Part shown: one piece after another, positions 62,707-64,000 of the stretch
Numbering within the stretch: position 1 is the stretch's first letter
How the letters are laid out: each line of letters opens with the position of its first letter
Assembly: GCA_035605975.1 (NCBI GenBank)
Contig: DATNGG010000142.1
Coordinates: 1 to 64,000, forward strand
Length of the DNA: 64,000 nucleotides
Origin: CAIKMD01 sp035605975
GTDB lineage: Bacteria; Pseudomonadota; Alphaproteobacteria; ATCC43930; CGMCC-115725
Direction: 5' to 3'
Translations under genes and position numbers: made by a program
Notes under the pieces: generated by a model
Seen by the model: only the letters and a program-made list of their open reading frames with translations
What the model was told of the DNA's origin: nothing
The model's database searches: none

Positions 62707-63198
62707 ATGAAGAAACGCATCGATTCCGCTGGCCTCGCTCCGGTGGTCGGAACCCTTTACCCGCCGCCATTCGATGCGCCTTGCCGCGCCCGCCAGCGCC
62801 GCAAATTGGGCGATGCCGCCGGCCTGACGCAGTTCGGCGTCAATCTCCTGACGCTGCCGCCGGGTGCCTGGTCGAGCCAGCGGCACTGGCACACCCAATC
62901 CGACGAGTTCATCTATGTGGTCGCGGGCGAGGTGACGCTCGTCACCGATGGGGGCGAGGAAATCCTGCGCGCCGGCGACGCCGCCGGCTTCAAAGCCGGG
63001 GACGCGAATGGGCATTGCCTGCAAAACCGCTCCGCCGCCGAAGCGCGCGTGCTCGAGGTCGGAACGCGCGCCGCGAGCGATGCAGCGCATTACGCCGATA
63101 TCGACATGATATCGCCCGCTGGCGGCAAGCCGGCGCTCTATACGCGGCGCGACGGCACGCCCTATGCCGACCTTCGCCGGCGCGGCCCGGAGGATTAA
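62707..63198 (+). CDS. Cupin domain protein
   Basis: 163 residues. A single cupin barrel with SSQRHWHTQSDEFIYVVAGEVTLVTDGG (motif 1 HxH...E) and AGDAAGFKAGDANGHCLQNRS (motif 2). The N-terminus has CRARQRRKLGDAAGLTQFGVNL. Related to small cupins that act as isomerases, or as sensors in aromatic and sugar pathways. Convergent with the MetE-like gene. Confidence 0.88.
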   Translation: MKKRIDSAGLAPVVGTLYPPPFDAPCRARQRRKLGDAAGLTQFGVNLLTLPPGAWSSQRHWHTQSDEFIYVVAGEVTLVTDGGEEILRAGDAAGFKAGDANGHCLQNRSAAEARVLEVGTRAASDAAHYADIDMISPAGGKPALYTRRDGTPYADLRRRGPED

Positions 63199-63221
63199 GC
63201 TCCGCGCCCGCTGTGCTCCGG

Positions 63222-63287
63222 GCTTTCGATTTTGCTTCGCATGACGGCGCGGCCCTTGGATCGGGCCGCACCTATGCTATGCGGTAC
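63222..63287. repeat. Dispersed intergenic element, copy B
   Basis: Second copy of the element at 6600-6675: GCTTTCG-ATTTTGCTTCGCATG, ACGGCGCGGC, hairpin GCGGCCC (63249-63255) / GGGCCGC (63263-63269), then GCCGCACCTATGCTATGCGG. Again between convergent genes, and again its right arm covers the end of the minus-strand coding sequence. Confidence 0.6.
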
Positions 63288-64000
63288 CCCACACCTCGCG
63301 CGACACTTCGACGATGAGCTTCAGCTTGGCGATCTCGTCGGCGACGGCGAGATTGTTGCCTTCGAGCACGCTGGCAAAGCCGCATTGCGGCGAGAGCGCA
63401 AGCTGCTCGAGCGGACAATATTTCGCTGCCGCGTCGATGCGCCGCTTCAGATCGTCCTTGCTCTCGAGTTGCGGGCCTTTGCTGGTGACGAGGCCGAGCA
63501 CGACGGTCTTGCCCTTGGGGACAAAGCGCAGCGGCGCGAAATCGCCGGCGCGCGGGCTGTCGTACTCGAGGAAATACCCGTCGACATTGACGTTGTTGAA
63601 CAGCACCTCGGCGACCGGGTCATAGCCGCCGGCGGCGATCCAGGCGCTGCGCGAGTTGCCGCGACAGAGATGCATCGCCGCGACCATGTCCTTGGGCCGG
63701 CCGGCGATCACCGCATTGAGGAGCTTGGCGTAAGTCTGCGGCAGGGTCTCGGGATCCTCGCCGATGGCGCGCACCTGCTGGCGCAGCTCGGGATCGCAGA
63801 GATAGGCGAAGTTCACCTCGTCGAGCTGGAAATAGCGGCAGCCTGCGGCGGCGAGATCGGCGATCTCCTCGCGATAGACCTGGGCGAGGTCGGCGTAGAA
63901 CGCCTCCATCTCGGGATAGGCCTCGCGGCTGATCGCCTGGCGCCCGCCGCGGAAATGGATGTTGCTGGGCGAGGGCAGGGTGATCTTCGGCACGACATGG
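63277..64000 (-). CDS. Cobalamin-independent methionine synthase (MetE)-family protein, C-terminal part (partial)
   Basis: The last 240 residues are visible and the frame runs off the right edge. Zinc/thiol region MHLCRGNSRSAW (His and Cys), YFQLDEVNFAYL, FLEYDSPRAGDFAPLRFVPKGKTVVLGLVTSK and the final Cys in LALSPQCGFASVLEGN match the C-terminal catalytic domain of the MetE/UROD-like family. Short stand-alone proteins of this type (about 370 residues) may methylate thiols other than homocysteine. The annotated-looking internal start is not real, because the sequence continues HVVPKITLPSP upstream. Confidence 0.88.
   Translation of the reverse strand, partial: HVVPKITLPSPSNIHFRGGRQAISREAYPEMEAFYADLAQVYREEIADLAAAGCRYFQLDEVNFAYLCDPELRQQVRAIGEDPETLPQTYAKLLNAVIAGRPKDMVAAMHLCRGNSRSAWIAAGGYDPVAEVLFNNVNVDGYFLEYDSPRAGDFAPLRFVPKGKTVVLGLVTSKGPQLESKDDLKRRIDAAAKYCPLEQLALSPQCGFASVLEGNNLAVADEIAKLKLIVEVSREVWGTA

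Overview
The window is GC-rich (clearly above 60% by eye) chromosomal DNA of an alphaproteobacterium, most likely a Rhodospirillales- or Hyphomicrobiales-type soil or water heterotroph. The grounds are a system I cytochrome c maturation cluster (ccmABCD) divergent from an AcnA aconitase, the SUV3-like helicase / S4 / FdxA / CarD gene set, GreB, HtpG, an extensin-like lipoprotein, and many ABC/MFS uptake and catabolic genes. No insertion sequence, integrase, phage gene or CRISPR array is visible. The only RNA gene clearly supported is one tRNA-Arg(CCT).

Region 1 (1-9.6 kb) is housekeeping: ccmA-B-C-D on the minus strand, aconitase on the plus strand, a NIPSNAP protein, a DUF1223 thioredoxin-fold protein, the chaperone HtpG, a small PH-like membrane protein and a glycine-zipper envelope protein. 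The gap between ccmA and acnA holds stacked hairpins that may be a small RNA. Region 2 (9.7-24.7 kb) has helicase-S4 at one end and FdxA-CarD at the other. Between them sits about 9 kb of glycan genes: epimerase, DegT aminotransferase, GT2, methyltransferase, GT-C, GT-B and FkbM methyltransferase, with greB inside the minus-strand operon. After CarD come two genes whose families are enzymes but whose catalytic residues are partly lost (a phosphoesterase-like and a nuclease-like protein). Region 3 (24.7-30.5 kb) has an MHS-type MFS transporter, the tRNA, a GT4 glycosyltransferase, an unusual thioesterase/PIG-L deacetylase fusion and a small methyltransferase-like protein.

Region 4 (30.5-47.4 kb) is uptake and amide/heterocycle catabolism: divergent hydantoinase/oxoprolinase subunits, an iron-type ABC permease plus binding protein without its ATPase, and a tightly overlapping six-gene operon (amidase, sugar-type binding protein, double ATPase, two permeases, PuuE-like deacetylase). 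A GMC oxidoreductase and an MFS carrier follow. Region 5 (47.4-50 kb) is an M48 protease / DUF898 membrane pair. Region 6 (50-64 kb) looks like a catabolic island: HpaB-like flavin monooxygenase with an enol-lactonase-like hydrolase, a tandem-duplicated VOC protein, and a plus-strand run of a cysteine-dioxygenase-like cupin, a D-2-hydroxyacid dehydrogenase, a four-domain rhodanese protein and another VOC protein. It continues with an NMT1/sulfonate-type ABC system, an amidohydrolase, an aromatic-acid MFS carrier, a cupin and the C-terminal part of a MetE-like protein running off the right edge. The sulfur-handling folds here (thiol dioxygenase-like, rhodanese, MetE-like, sulfonate-type uptake) make this the best candidate for an undescribed pathway, possibly for an aromatic or aliphatic organosulfur compound. 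The substrate is inference only.
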